Below, piece by piece: positions 1 to 11,400 of a stretch of DNA of 64,000 bases. Below the pieces are notes generated by a model. It had not been told where the DNA came from. It ran no database searches and saw nothing but the letters and a program-made list of their open reading frames with translations. Position numbers and translations under genes: made by a program. Numbering within the stretch: the first letter of the stretch is position 1; the number at the start of each line of letters is the position of its first letter. Source of the DNA: Sciurus carolinensis (lineage: Eukaryota; Chordata; Mammalia; Rodentia; Sciuridae); contig NC_062232.1 in assembly GCF_902686445.1 (NCBI RefSeq), positions 95,094,932 through 95,158,931 on the forward strand. The letters run 5' to 3'.

Positions 1-283
1 GTTTTACTTAGTCACATTATTCATTTCTTTTTTTTACTTATTTTGATTCATTGTACACAAAAGGGGTACAACTTTCTCTCATTTCTATGTACATGAAGTG
101 GAGTCACACCATCTGTGTAATCATACATGTACACAGGGCGAAGATGTTTGTCTCATTCTATTAACTTTCCTTCCTCCCACCCTCTCCCCACCCCTTATTT
201 TCCTCTATACAATCCATCCTTCCTCCATTCTTGCCTCCCCTCCCCTCGATTATGTATCATCATCCACTTATCAGAGAAATAAT

Positions 284-499
284 TCAGCCTTTGGTTTTTT
301 GGGATTGGCTAATTTCACTTAGCATGATATTTTCCAGATCCATCCATTTACCTGCAAATGCCATAATTTTATTCTTCTTTATGGCTGAATAATATTCCAT
401 TGTGTATATATGCCACAGTTTCTCTATCCACTCATCTATTGAAGGGCATCTAGTTTGGTTCCACAATCTAGCTATTGTGAATTCAGCAGCTATAAACAT
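284..499 (-). pseudogene. L1 ORF2 C-terminal fragment (3' part of the inverted copy)
   Basis: The open frame matches the extreme C-terminus of L1 ORF2p found in the other copies here: the residues RLWNQ, DEWI, MEYYSA and [16 protein letters not shown] are recognisable. It has no separate function. It belongs to the minus-strand half of the twin-primed insertion and runs into the L1 3' UTR toward position 28. Confidence 0.85.
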
Positions 500-1034
500 T
501 GATGTAGCTGCATTACTGTAGTATGCTGATTTTAAGTCCTTTGGGTATAGGCTAAGGAGTGGGATAACTGGGTCAAATGGTGGTTCATTCCAAGTTTTCT
601 AAAGAATCTGCATACTGCTTTCCAGAGTGACTAAACCAATTTGCTTTCCCGCCAGCAATATATGAGTGTACCTTTTTCCCCACATCCTCGCCAATACCTA
701 TTATTGCTTGTATTCTTAAAAAAGCAATCATGAAATTCATTTGGAAAAATAAGAGACCCAGAATAACTAAAACAATCCTTAGCAGGAAGAGTGAAGCAGG
801 AGGTATCACAATACCAGACCTTTAACTATACTACAGAGCAATTGTAACAAAAATGGGATGATATTGGCACCAAAATAGACAGGTAAACCAATGGTACAGA
901 AAAGAGGACACAGAGACAAACCTACATAAATACAGTTTCTAATACTAGACAAAGGTGTCAAAAACATACAATGGAGAAAAGATAGCCTCTTCAACAAATG
1001 GTACTGGGAAAACTATAAATCCATATGCAGTAAA

Positions 1035-1424
1035 ATGAAACTAAACCCCTATCTCTCACCCTGCACAAAACTCAACTCAAAATGGATCAAGGACCTAGGA
1101 ATTAGACCAGAGATCCTACACCTAATAGAAGAAAAAGTAGGTCCAAATCTTCATCATTTCAGCTTAGGACCAGACTTCCTTAACATGACTCCCAAAGCAC
1201 AAGAAATAAAAGCAGGAATCAATAAATGGGATGGATTCAAACTAAAAATAGTTTTCTCAGCAAAGGAAACAATCAACAATATGAAGAGAGAGCCTACAGA
1301 GTGGGAGAAAATCTTTGCTACACATACTTCAGACAGAGCACTAATCTCCAGAATCTATATAGAACTCAAAAACTTTATACCAAGAATACAAATAACCCAA
1401 TCAATAAATAGTCAAAGGAAATGA
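1035..1424 (+). pseudogene. L1 ORF2 fragment between RT and C-terminal domain (inverted part)
   Basis: This plus-strand frame of 129 codons matches the ORF2 region after the reverse transcriptase: [29 protein letters not shown] and REPTEWEKIFA motifs are shared with L1B (11321-11711). Upstream homology in other frames begins at about 721 (FIWKNK-type RT-distal segment), so single-base indels have broken the reading frame. It is part of the inverted half of the element at 28-1566. Confidence 0.85.
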
Positions 1425-1581
1425 GCAGACACTTCACAGAGAAGGATCTACAAGCAATCAACAGATAATGAAAAAAATGTTCAACATCTCTTGTAATAAG
1501 AGAAATGCAAATCAAAACTACCCTAAGATTCCATCTCATCCTAATTGGAATGTCTATTATCAAAACCACATTATTCATTTC

Positions 1582-3629
1582 AGCATTACTTTCATGAAGT
1601 AAGTCTATCATACCCTATGTAAATTATTTCATAAACTGAGCTTTGTACCAATCTTTTAGCATCTTCCAAAATTTGTCTATTTTTTTAAAAACAACACCTT
1701 TATAATATATTAATATACTACAAAACTCATCCATTTAAATTATAAAATCCAATCATTTTAGCATATTTACAGAGCTGTACAACTCATTATAATCTAATTT
1801 TAGAATGTTTTCATGATCCCAACAAGAAACACTGCCTATATTCATTAATAGTCACTTTCCATTTCTCTCCACAACTCCTCTGCCCTAGGCGACTACCAAT
1901 CTACTTTCTCTATATATATAAAGAAGGCGTACACACACACACACACACACACATGTGCATATGTATACATAGAGAGAATAGAGAGAGAGAAAAGTATATA
2001 CATATATTTCCTTCTAGACATTTCATACAAATTGGATCACTTAGCATAATATTTTCACTATTCATCTTTGTTGGAACATGTATTTATACCTCATTCCTAT
2101 TATGGCCCAAAATATTCTGTTATATCGCAGTCACATTTTTGTTTCAGTAAGTGAATACATTTTTGGGTTTTTTGTTTTGTTTTGTTTTGGTTTTCCAAAT
2201 TAGTCTTTGAGACCTTTTGAACTACAAGTGAAAGGAGGATAATGCCTCCAAAATATTAAAATACAAAAATGTGGGCCAAACTCAGGAATGATGATGTTAG
2301 TTAATATGAACAGCGCTTTTCAAGGTTTAACAAAAAATATAAATGGAAGATTATGTGGGACTAAAAAATGAAAAGCTTTAATTAAACTATCCATTTTCTA
2401 ATCTCTTTTTCTTTTTGAGATGAAATGGATTGGTATTACCAAATATATATATTTGTTATTATATTACATCAAATATAATAGACGCTATAGGTAGAAACTA
2501 TATTACCAAATATAAACACATGAATTTGATAATGTCAATCTCATTATATATATTTATATATAGTCACATATATAATGACTTTGAAATTATACTATGAAAT
2601 CATCAAATTAATATGTAAATGCATTAGAATACTTACTATGAATATGATACTTATTTTGATATTTGAAATTAAGTTTTGATGTTCTAACTGCTATTAAATT
2701 TAGTGTTAAAGGAAGGTTTTTCTAAGTGATGGCATCATATGAAGCACCTTTTAATCTTTATTGGTGAATAGCATTTTAATTTCAAATGAAATTATATATA
2801 AAAGATATAAATATATAGCAGGTGCAAAACTTGTGGCATAAATTGAAACATAAGTGCTGTTATTTTCTGCTTAGATGGTAAGGTCCTAAAAAGAACATGC
2901 AGAGGTAAATTTTAATTTTAATTAAAAAAAGATTTCTTTCAGTTGTAATTAACACCTATGTCCTATTTATATCAAACTCCAGATCCAACTCATATTAGAA
3001 AAGTAAATAAAAATTTTAAGCAATAGCAAAAAAAAATCAAATAATGAATCATTTGAAATTATGTAAATTTTAAGCCAAATATTTCATGCAAAGAAATATA
3101 TGGACAAAACATTATAAAAAAATAAGTGAATAGAATAACTCTATACTTGTGCTTGGAGAAAACTCAGTATATGAATAATCTGTTTCTCCTATTATATTTA
3201 TGATATCTACTTTCTTTTCATGTGTTCTAAAAAAGGCTTGTTGCATTCAATCCAAGAATTTCTATTAGGTCCTTAAGAAACATTTTCTTTCTATAAAAGA
3301 ATTTCATTTTTCTTATTTGTATTAAATAGCTGATACCATTCATAACCTTTTGGTGATATATTATTTTTCAGAACTGGATGACTAACACTGTTTTGAAAAT
3401 ACCATTCAATCTAAACCACATAATATAGCTTTTAGTTTGTTTTATATTTCAATATACCACCAAAAGTATATCAGTCTCTTAAATTTTCTTTGTTCCAATA
3501 CTAAAAATTATGATCTCATTGCATTATTTCCAATATATTTGTCATATTTAAAAACTTCAAAGTACTTTATCTCCACAGATATACAGTTTTATGTTAAATA
3601 AAGACATTCTTTTAGGATTGTGTTTTTCA
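1582..3629. other. AT-rich intergenic spacer, no gene seen
   Basis: I see no credible coding region. A (CA)n microsatellite lies at 1930-1953 with a purine-rich GAGAGA stretch after it (1972-1990). A T/G-rich stretch is at 2160-2195 and several (TA)-rich patches lie at 2440-2580. No recognisable young repeat is present. Confidence 0.6.
1930..1953. repeat. (CA)n microsatellite
   Basis: Uninterrupted AC dinucleotide run of about 12 units. It yields a meaningless open frame downstream. Confidence 0.95.
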
Positions 3630-3890
3630 ACGTGGCTTCTCATTGTATGCATCTGGAAAAGCTTTAGAAATTTGGATGCCTGGGTCTGGGGTGTAACTAA
3701 ATGATGAAGCATTTGCCTAGTGTGCAAGAGGCTTGAGTTTGATCTACAGCTCTGGGGGAAAGAATTTAGATACCTTGTTCATACTCCCAGAGATTTTAAA
3801 ATAATTCCTCTGGTATGTGATCTGACATGAGGATTTTTTATAGCACCTCAAGTGGTTCTAATATATAATCAAGGCTCAGAAACCCCTAAG
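3630..3890 (+). mobile_element. MER5A/Charlie-like hAT non-autonomous DNA transposon remnant
   Basis: The segments 'gcatctggaaaagctttaga' and, after an inserted SINE, 'cagagattttaaaataattc' through 'aggctcagaaacc' follow the internal pattern of MER5A-type hAT elements ('..gattctgattta..ggtctgg..' and '..aggtgattctaat..gagaacc'). Termini are not clearly preserved. The assignment is by recognition only, so the subfamily is uncertain. Confidence 0.5.
3681..3757 (+). mobile_element. ID SINE (tRNA-Ala-like), diverged, inside the hAT remnant
   Basis: It resembles the ID consensus: a 'ctggggtgtaactaaatgatg' A-box region, 'agcatttgcctagtgtgcaa' and a degraded B box 'gagtttgatctacagctctg'. A degenerate duplication (gaaatttggatgcct before, gaatttagatacct after) supports a true insertion into the older element. 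Confidence 0.65.
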
Positions 3891-4484
3891 AGTTGACCAA
3901 AAACAGACAGGTTTCTGAAGCAACATCATGACTGATAAGTTGTGATGTAACTATATTGTCCTACTAGCTCTTATATTTTGGGGACCCACCCAAAACAAGA
4001 ATTGAGTTTGGGAGGGTAAGTCTTGTCTGCATGGTTGCTAGCTGTTTTGCTAGAAGGCCCAGAAGTTCAAACAATACTGAGTAGAAGTAAAGGTTTGTGT
4101 TAATTGTTTAAGTAGCTATAATAAAAATACTTCCTAAAAGCCAGAAAATCCTACATCATTATTCAGCAATGTGAAGATGTTTATAAGCACTTTCTTGGTT
4201 TGGATTTATAGGGTGAAATTTTAGAGGCTTACTACTTCCTATGTGCCGTCTGGAGACATGCCGCCAGATGGCATGTGGGTGGCAGTGATCATATGGCTTA
4301 AATAGAAAATTTCAAAAGGATTTTAGGTAACTAAATCAAAGAGATTATATTGTCCCAGAGACACATGATTTGTTTCATTGAAACAGAGCCATATTAACTG
4401 AAGCTTAATGATAAACTGCAATCATTATGTTATAGAGTGGCCTATGGTTTTAAGATTTCTATATATTTATTTGTTTGTTTGTTT
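3891..4484. other. Intergenic spacer, no gene seen
   Basis: Mixed-composition sequence without a recognisable repeat or a credible coding frame. Confidence 0.5.
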
Positions 4485-4664
4485 TTGTACAAGAGGAGAC
4501 AGAACCAAGGTCATTCTACCACCAGACTACATCCCCATCATTTTTATTTTTTTTATTTTGAGACAGGGTCTTATTAGGTTACTGAGGCTGGCCTTAAATT
4601 TGTGATCCTTCTGCCTCTGCCTCCCAAGTAGCTGGGATTACAAGTGTGCACCGCCAGGCCTGGC
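4485..4664 (-). mobile_element. B1-dID dimeric SINE, minus strand
   Basis: Read on the minus strand it begins GCCAGGCCTGGCGGTGCACA and continues with TGTAATCCCAGCTACTTGGG (7SL-like B1 half), CAGCCTCAGTAACC and GAGACCCTGTCTC-like sequence. An ID-like right half follows. This fused B1+ID structure recurs about a dozen times here and is characteristic of sciurid and related rodent genomes. Confidence 0.85.
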
Positions 4665-5109
4665 AGGAAGCACTGTAATTATTCTTCAGTTGGTTACTTA
4701 TGTATTTCGTTATTTGTCCAATTGATAGATAAGTATTTAAAGCATTTTTAAAGAAAAACAGTCAAGTGTAGTTCATAAATAACATTTCCAAAACAACTTT
4801 AATTGCTGGCAATGACTATTTAAATGTGAACACTAACTCTATTTCTAAACTAGAGAAGACATCCTGTTTAATATTGACTTTTCCATGCATAACTTTACTC
4901 CTGTCCACCTAATTCCACCTCTTTGAGGTATTAAAAGCACTACAACATTTCTTCTGGAGTTTTTTGATGACCATAGGCTTTCTATGTCTACTAATTGCTG
5001 CCTAACTCTTATAAATATGTAACTATCCTCTTAGGTACAACGAGGTGACCAAAGTTGATAATATTTGTTTTGTTTGTTTAAAATTTGCTAAGACAGTAGA
5101 TCATATGTG
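4665..5109. other. Intergenic spacer, no gene seen
   Basis: AT-rich sequence without a recognisable repeat. Confidence 0.5.
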
Positions 5110-5275
5110 TCCTCACCACAAACACATAATATTCAGTAATTCTGTGGTAATACGCGTGTTAATTAATCTGATATGGTAATCATTATATAATATTTGTGTA
5201 TCACATCATCACCTTGTCTACCTTGAAAATATATAACTTTTATTTATCAATAATACCACAATAAAGCTAGAAAAG
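5110..5275 (+). mobile_element. Ancient L1 3' end fragment (L1M-like)
   Basis: The block with 'gatatggtaatcattatata', 'gtgtatcacatcatcaccttg' and a terminal 'caataaagctag' resembles 3' UTR ends of L1M-age elements, which often close with a (C)AATAAAGCT-type motif. It is short and diverged, hence moderate confidence. Confidence 0.4.
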
Positions 5276-5460
5276 AGGTAACTGTCCTCCATTTATTTAC
5301 TGAATGTAGAAATTAACTTTTGCTACACATAGTTTAACAAAATCCAGTGATGGAAGACGTATGGCCTACTCTGCATATGATGATCATTTCTTCTCAATAA
5401 AGAATTTTATCCATCACAGGGGTTGCATTTATGTTCTTCCAATAAGATATCACTATAGTG

Positions 5461-5560
5461 GCTAAAGTTGTAGCTCAGCAGGAGAGCACTTACCTGGCAT
5501 ATTTGAGGCACTGGGTTCCATCCTCAGCACCATATAAAAATAAATAATAAAAGTACCATA
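5461..5560 (+). mobile_element. ID SINE with A-rich tail
   Basis: tRNA-like body 'gttgtagctcagcaggagag', 'cacttacctggcatatttga' and 'cactgggttccatcctcagc', followed by a 'cataaaaataaataataaa' tail. Internal pol III A and B boxes are recognisable. It abuts the 5' end of L1A. Confidence 0.85.
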
Positions 5561-5564
5561 GAGT

Positions 5565-5962
5565 CACTGGCAAGACTTCCCAGCTGGGGAGGTGGGCCCA
5601 GAGAGCTGGGACCAGTGCAGAGTAGCCAGGAGAGACTATTGTGCTGGGAAGGTAGGCCACAAGACCCAGGCCCAGACCTCCTGGGTCCCAGACTGCAGTC
5701 TAGTGCCCCTGCAGCTGACAATCTGTCAACACGTGGAGGCACATTTGCCCACTAGCAGGGAATATACCCCACCTGGAGGTCACCATTCCTAGAGGGGCAG
5801 CATCCTTTTTGGGTCACTGCATTATCAAGTTCCTCCAAGACTTCGGGTTACTGAAGACTAGGAGGTGAGTTATTGGAAACCTGCAGGGACACTATAAGTC
5901 TATAGGGGGGAAACAGCAATACCTCAGATTTGCATTCCAAGAGGGGAAGATACATGAAGAAT
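5565..5962 (+). promoter_or_regulatory. L1A 5' UTR (5' truncated or of a different promoter type)
   Basis: GC-richer than its surroundings. The last ~250 bp (from 'aatataccccacctggaggt' at about 5761) align closely with the L1D 5' UTR on the minus strand at about 50560 downward. The first ~190 bp ('cccagctggggaggtgggcc' and a partial echo 'gtgctgggaaggtaggccac') have no clear counterpart in the other copies. It lacks the CCAAGATGGCGG start seen in L1B, so it is either truncated or of another promoter type. Confidence 0.7.
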
Positions 5963-6440
5963 ATGAGAAAACAAGGGAAGAAAGTGTACCAAACAAACCT
6001 AGATGCTACATCAATAAAATCCAATGACAGCATGGCAGAAGAAATGTCAGAAAGGGAGTTCAGAATGTACATAATTAAAGTGATCAGAGAAGCAAACCAT
6101 GAGATAAGAGAGCAAATGCAGGCATTGAATGATCGCACCAATCGACAGTTAAAAGAGCAAATGCAGGAAGCAAGGATCATTTCAATAAAGAGAAAGAGAT
6201 TCTGAAAAAAAGCCAAACAGAAATCCTTGAAATGAAGGAAACAATAAACCAAATTAAAAACTCCATAGAAAGCATATCCAATAGGATAGAACACCTGGAA
6301 GACAGAACTTCAGATATTGAAGATAAAATATTTAATTGTGAAAACAAAGTTCACCAAACAGAGAAAATAGTAAGAAATTATGGACAGACTCTCCAAGAAT
6401 TATGGGATACCATGAAAAGACCAAATTTAAGAATTATCGG
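5963..6440 (+). pseudogene. L1A ORF1, N-terminal part (coiled coil), broken by the L1B insertion
   Basis: It starts at an ATG giving MRKQGKK, the conserved ORF1p start in all rodent L1 copies here. It continues through SEREFRM, REAN, a heptad-rich coiled coil and, after a frameshift at about 6200, the IEHLEDRTSDIEDKIF segment. ORF1p is the trimeric RNA-binding nucleic-acid chaperone of the L1 RNP. The frame stops being L1A at 6440, where L1B entered next to the 'RPNLRIIG' codons. The RRM and C-terminal domain continue after 12578. Confidence 0.9.
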
Positions 6441-6441
6441 G

Positions 6442-7381
6442 GGGGGGGCGATCCAAGATGGCGGCCTAGAGGGAGACTGCACCCCCAGTCGCTCCAGAAC
6501 CCAGGAGTTAAGAAGGGGAGGCATTGAGAGACTCGGACTGAAGTGGAGCCACGGGTGAGTCTGCCCACTGGGTAAAGCTCGGCCCGGGTGGCAGGCCCAG
6601 ATAGAGGTGGCTTATCGGAGCCGGGCAGGGCAGCTAGAGTCATCCACAGGCAGTCCTGCGCACTCCGGCGGTGGGCCCCGCCCACATAGCCAGCTTCTCC
6701 AGGTCCTCGGAACGGAACTGGCCCGCTAGTGAGAGCCTTTCTGAACAGAGCAGGCTCCGAGTCCCGGAGCCGCTGCAGTGCAGTGTACTCCTGCAAAGAA
6801 CCAGCGGAGAGCCTCGATCTGCAATCAGCCTCAGGGATAAGGGCAGGGCAGCGGAGACCTCTTCAGGCGGCTCTGCCCACTCCGGCTGCAGGCTCTCTTC
6901 ACGGGGCGATCCAAGATGGCGGCCTAGAGGGAGACTGCACCCCGGTCGCTCCACAACCCAGGAGTTAAGAAGGGGGAGGCATTGAGAGACTCGGACTGAA
7001 GTGGAGCCACGGGTGAGTCTGCCCACTGGGTAAAGCTCAGCCCCGGGTGGCAGGCCCAGATAGAGGTGGCTTAGCAGAGCCGGGCAGGGCAGCTTGAGTC
7101 TTCCCAAGGTAGTCTTCCACACTCCAGCAGTGGGCTCTTCCCACACGGCCAGCTGCATGGTGCAGGCCCACAGTGAGAGCGTTTCTGCACAGAGCCAGAT
7201 CCAAAACGTGGAACCAGTAGGGGCTAGGGGCAGTATTCTTCGAATGAGCTGCTTTATCAGATTCCTCCAAGACATCAGGCTACTGAAGGCTGGGAGGTGA
7301 TACACTGGAAATCTACTGGGACACTATAAGCCAGTAGTGGAAAACTGCAATATCTCAGGGTCCCACTGACAACTGACCAAT
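6442..7381 (+). promoter_or_regulatory. L1B 5' UTR promoter, two tandem units of 458-bp period
   Basis: The unit beginning GCGATCCAAGATGGCGGCC occurs at 6448 and again at 6906. The similarity runs through the 'gaggcattgagagactcgg', 'tgggtaaagctc' and 'gccgggcagggcagct' segments and, more weakly, to about 7200. CCAAGATGGC(GG) is a YY1-type site like the one that positions transcription starts in human L1. The arrangement recalls the monomer arrays of mouse L1 promoters, but is inferred here from sequence alone. The final ~120 bp before the ORF1 ATG ('gattcctccaagacatcagg', 'cactataagcc') is shared with L1A, L1D and the isolated 5' UTR at 30949-31749. Confidence 0.85.
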
Positions 7382-8428
7382 ATGAGAAAACAAGGGAAGA
7401 AAATGTCCCAAACAAACCTAGATACTACATCAATAAAACCCAATGACAGCACAGCAGAAGAAATGTCAGAAAGGGAGTTCAGAATGTACGTAATTAAAAC
7501 GATCAGGGAAGCTAATGAGGAGATGAAAGAGCAAATGCAGGCATTGAAGGAGGAGATGAAAGAGCAAATGCAGGCATTAAATGATCGCACCAATCAACAG
7601 TTAAAAGACCAAATACGGGAAGCAAGAGATCATTTCAATAAAGAGTTAGAGATACTGAAAAAAAACCAAACTGAAATCCTTGAAATGAAGGAAACAATAA
7701 ACCAAGTTAAAAACTCCATAGAAAGCATAACCAATAGGATAGAACACCTGGAAGACAGAACCTCAGACATTGAAGACAAAATATTTAACCTTGAAACAAA
7801 GTGGAACAAACAGAGAAGATGGTAAGAAATCATGAACAGAATCTCCAAGAACTATGGGATATCATGAAAAGGTCAAATTTGAGAATTATTGGGATTGAGG
7901 AAGGCTTAGAGAAACAAACCAAAGGAATGAACAATCTATTCAATGAAATAATAACAGAAAATTTCCCAAATCTGAAGAATGAAATGGAAAACCAAGTACA
8001 AGAGGCTTATAGAACTCCAAACATACAAAATTACAACAGACCCCCACCAAGGCACATTATTATGAAAATACCTAACATACAAAATAAAGACAGAATTTTA
8101 AAGGCCGCGAGAGAAAAGAATCAAATTACATTCAGAGGGAAACCAATAAGAATATCAGCAGATTTTTTCAATCCAGACCCTAAAAGCTAGAAGGGCCTGG
8201 AACAACATATACCAAGCCCTGAAAGAAAATGGATGCCAACCAAGAATCTTATACCCAGCAAAACTTACCTTCAAATTTGACGATGAAATAAGATCCTTCC
8301 ATGATAAACAAAAGCTAAAGGAATTTACAAAAAGAAAGTCAGCATTACAGAGCATTCTCAGCAAAATATTCCATGAGGAAGAGATGAAAAACAACGATGC
8401 AAATCAGCAACAGGAGGCGCTAGCCTAA
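7382..8428 (+). pseudogene. L1B ORF1 (ORF1p RNA-binding chaperone), two single-base frameshifts
   Basis: The ATG gives MRKQGKKMSQTN. Order: disordered N-terminus, heptad-rich coiled coil (roughly residues 40-150), RRM-like core (NLRIIGIEEG, NNLFNEII, ENFPNL) and a C-terminal domain (TFRGKPIRISADF, KARRAWNNIYQAL, CQPRILYPAKLTF). Compared with L1D, one A is missing at about 7793 and one T is extra at about 8163-8168; otherwise the frame is open from start to the TAA at 8426-8428. An 11-residue in-frame duplication lies in the coiled coil (7517-7582). ORF1p normally forms trimers that coat L1 RNA in the cytoplasmic RNP. With the two frameshifts this copy would give only a truncated product. Confidence 0.92.
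7517..7582 (+). repeat. 33-bp in-frame tandem duplication in the L1B ORF1 coiled coil
   Basis: The unit starting GAGGAGATGAAAGAGCAAAT occurs at 7517 and again at 7550, encoding EEMKEQMQALK twice. L1A (about 6097-6135) and L1D (about 50185-50235) have one unit. Eleven residues equals a hendecad (three helical turns), so coiled-coil register could be kept. Confidence 0.9.
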
Positions 8429-8459
8429 AGGAATAGCCAAATAAAGGAGAAACCAAATC

Positions 8460-11400
8460 ATGTCAAAAACAAATATGAGTCAATTGACTGGGAATACAAA
8501 TCATATCACAATAATAACCCTGAATGTTAATGGCCTGAATTCATCAATCAAAAGACACAGACTGGCAGATTGGATTAAAAAGAAAAATCCAACAATATGC
8601 TGCCTGCAAGAGACTCATCTCATAGAAAGAGACAACCATAGACTAAAGGTGAAAGGATGGGGAAAAACATACCATGCACACGGACACAGCAAAAAAGCTG
8701 GAGTATCCATCCTCATCTCAGATAATGTGGACTTCAAACCAAAACTAGTCAGAAGGGATAAAGAAGGACATTACATGCTGCTTAAGGGAAGCATAAATCA
8801 GCAAGACATAACAATCATAAATATCTATGCCCCGAACATTGGCTCATCCACGTACGTCAAACAAATCCTTCTCAATTCCAGAAATCAAATAGACCACAAC
8901 ACAATAATACTAGGCGATTTTAACACACCTCTCTCACCACTGGATAGATCGTCCAAACAAAAATTGAATAAAGAAACTATAGATCTCAACAACACAATCA
9001 GCAATTTAGACTTAACGGACATATATAGAATATACCATCCAACAAAGAATGAATACACTTTCTTCTCAGCAGCACATGGATCCTTCTCTAAAATAGACCA
9101 TATTTTATGCCACAAAGCTACTGTTAGCAAATACAACAAGATAGAGATACTACCTTGTACTCTATCAGATCATAATGGATTGAAATTAGAAATAAATGAC
9201 AGAATAAAAAACAGAAACTTCTCCAATACCTGGAGACTAAATAATACACTATTATATGATGAATGGATAACAGAAGACATCGGGAGGGAAATAAAAAAAT
9301 TCTTAGAAGTAAACGAGAACAAAGACACATCATATCAAAATCTCTGGGACACTATGAAAGCAGTACTTAGAGGAAGATTTATTTCATGGGGTGCATTCAA
9401 AAAAAGAAGTAGAATCAACAAATAAACGAGGTTAACACTACAGCTCAAAGCACTAGAAAAAGAAGAGCAGACCAATACCAAAAGTAGTAGAAGACAGGAA
9501 ATAGTTAAATCAGAGCCGAAATCAACGAAATCGAAACAAAAGAAACAATCGGAAAAATTAATAAAGTAAATAGTTGGTTCTTTGAAAAAATAAATAAAAT
9601 TGATAAACCCTTAGCCACACTAACAAAGAGAAAGAGGGAGAAAACTCAAATTACTAAAATTCGGAATGAACAAGGAAACATCACAACAGACACGAGTGAA
9701 ATACAAAACATAATTAGAAGCTATTTCGAAAATCTATACTCCAACAAAACAGAAAACCTTGAAGACATCAACAAATTTCTAGAGACATATGAACTACCTA
9801 AACTGAACGAGGAGGACATACAACAACTTAAATAAACCAATTTCAAGCAATGAAATAGAAGAGGTCATCAAAAGCCTACCAACAAAGAAAAGTCCAGGAC
9901 CAGATGGGTTCTCAGCCGAGTTCTACAAAACCTTTAAAGAAGAGCTCATTCAATACTCCTCAAACTATTCCATGAAATAGAAGAGGAGGGAACCCTACCA
10001 AACTCGTTCTATGAAGCCAATATCACCCTGATACCTAAACCAGACAGAGACACATCAAGGAAAGAAAATTTCAGACCAATATCCTTAATGAACATCGATG
10101 CAAAAATTCTCAACAAAATTTTAGCAAATCGCATACAAATATATATTAAAAAGATAGTGCACCACGATCAAGTGGGTTTATCCCAGGGATGCAAGGTTGG
10201 TTCAACATTCGGAAATCAATAAATGTCATTCACCATATCAACAGACTTAAAGTTAAGAATCACATGATTATTTCAATAGATGTGGAAAAAGCATTTGATA
10301 AAATACAGCATCCCTTCATGCTCAAAACACTAGAAAAAATTGGGGTAATGGGAACATTCCTAAACATTATAAAGGCCATCTACGCTAAGCCCATGGCTAA
10401 TATCATTCTAAATGGTGAAAAACTGAAAGCGTTCCCCCTAAAAACTGGAACAAGGCAGGGATGCCCTCTTTCACCGCTTCTATTCAACATCGTCCTTGAG
10501 ACTCTAGCCAGAGCAATCAGACAAACCAAAGAAATTAAAGGGATACGAATAGGAAAAGAAGAACTCAAACTATCCCTGTTCGCTGATGACATGATTATAT
10601 ATTTAGAGGAACCTGGAAATTCCACCAGAAAACTTTTAGAACTCATAAGTGAATTCAGTAAAGTAGCAGGTTACAAGATCAATGCTCATAAATCCAATGC
10701 ATTTTTATACATAAGTGATGAATCTTCAGAAAGAGAAATTAGGAAAACTACCCCATTCACAATAGCATCGAAAAAAAATAAAATACTTGGGAATCAATCT
10801 CACAAAAGAGGTGAAAGACCTCTACAATGAGAACTACAGAACACTAAAGAAAGAAATTCAAGAAAACCTTAGAAGATGGAAAGATCTCCCATGTTCCTGG
10901 ATAGGCAGAATTAATATCGTCAAAATGGCTATACTACCTAAAGTTCTATACAGATTCAATGCAATTCCAATTAAAATCCCAATGATGTACCTCACAGAAA
11001 TAGAGCAAGCAATTATGAAATTCATCTGGAAGAATAAAAAACCTAGAATAGCTAAAGCAATCCTCAGTAGCAAGAGCGAAGCAGGGGGTATTGCAATACC
11101 AGATCTTCAACTCTACTACAAAGCAATAGTAACAAAAACGGCATGGTATTGGTACCAAAATAGACAGGTAGATCAATGGTACAGAATAGAGGACATGGAC
11201 ACAAACCCCAAATAAATACAATTTTCTCATACTAGACAAAGGTTCCAACAATATGCAATGGAGAAAAGATAGCCTCTTCAACAAATGGTGCTGGGAAAAC
11301 TGGAAACTATATGCAATAGAATGAAACTAAACCCCTATCTCTCACCCTACACAAAACTCAACTCAAAATGGATCAAGGACCTCGGAATCAAACCAGAGAC

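Larger units (their letters stand above)
28..1566 (-). mobile_element. L1 insertion with 5' inversion (twin priming), flanked by 15-bp TSDs
   Basis: Two head-to-head pieces of one rodent L1. Positions 28-719 read on the minus strand as the end of ORF2 and the 3' UTR, beginning with a T-run (28-35) that is the poly(A) tail. Positions 721-1565 read on the plus strand as the immediately upstream part of ORF2. The plus piece stops at the homologue of '..attatcaa' and the minus piece starts at 'aagaatacaagcaa', which are adjacent in the other L1 copies (compare about 11845), so almost nothing was lost at the inversion. The direct repeat CACATTATTCATTTC is present at 13-27 and 1567-1581. This is the structure expected of twin-primed target-primed reverse transcription. 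Reading frames are decayed (frames 284-499 minus and 1035-1424 plus remain open), so the copy is inactive. Confidence 0.9.

Noticed and set aside
8460..9425. A 321-codon open frame with complete endonuclease motifs that could be called a functional gene
   Set aside because: It is the N-terminal part of L1B ORF2. The frame ends by a frameshift before RT and there is no sign of separate use.
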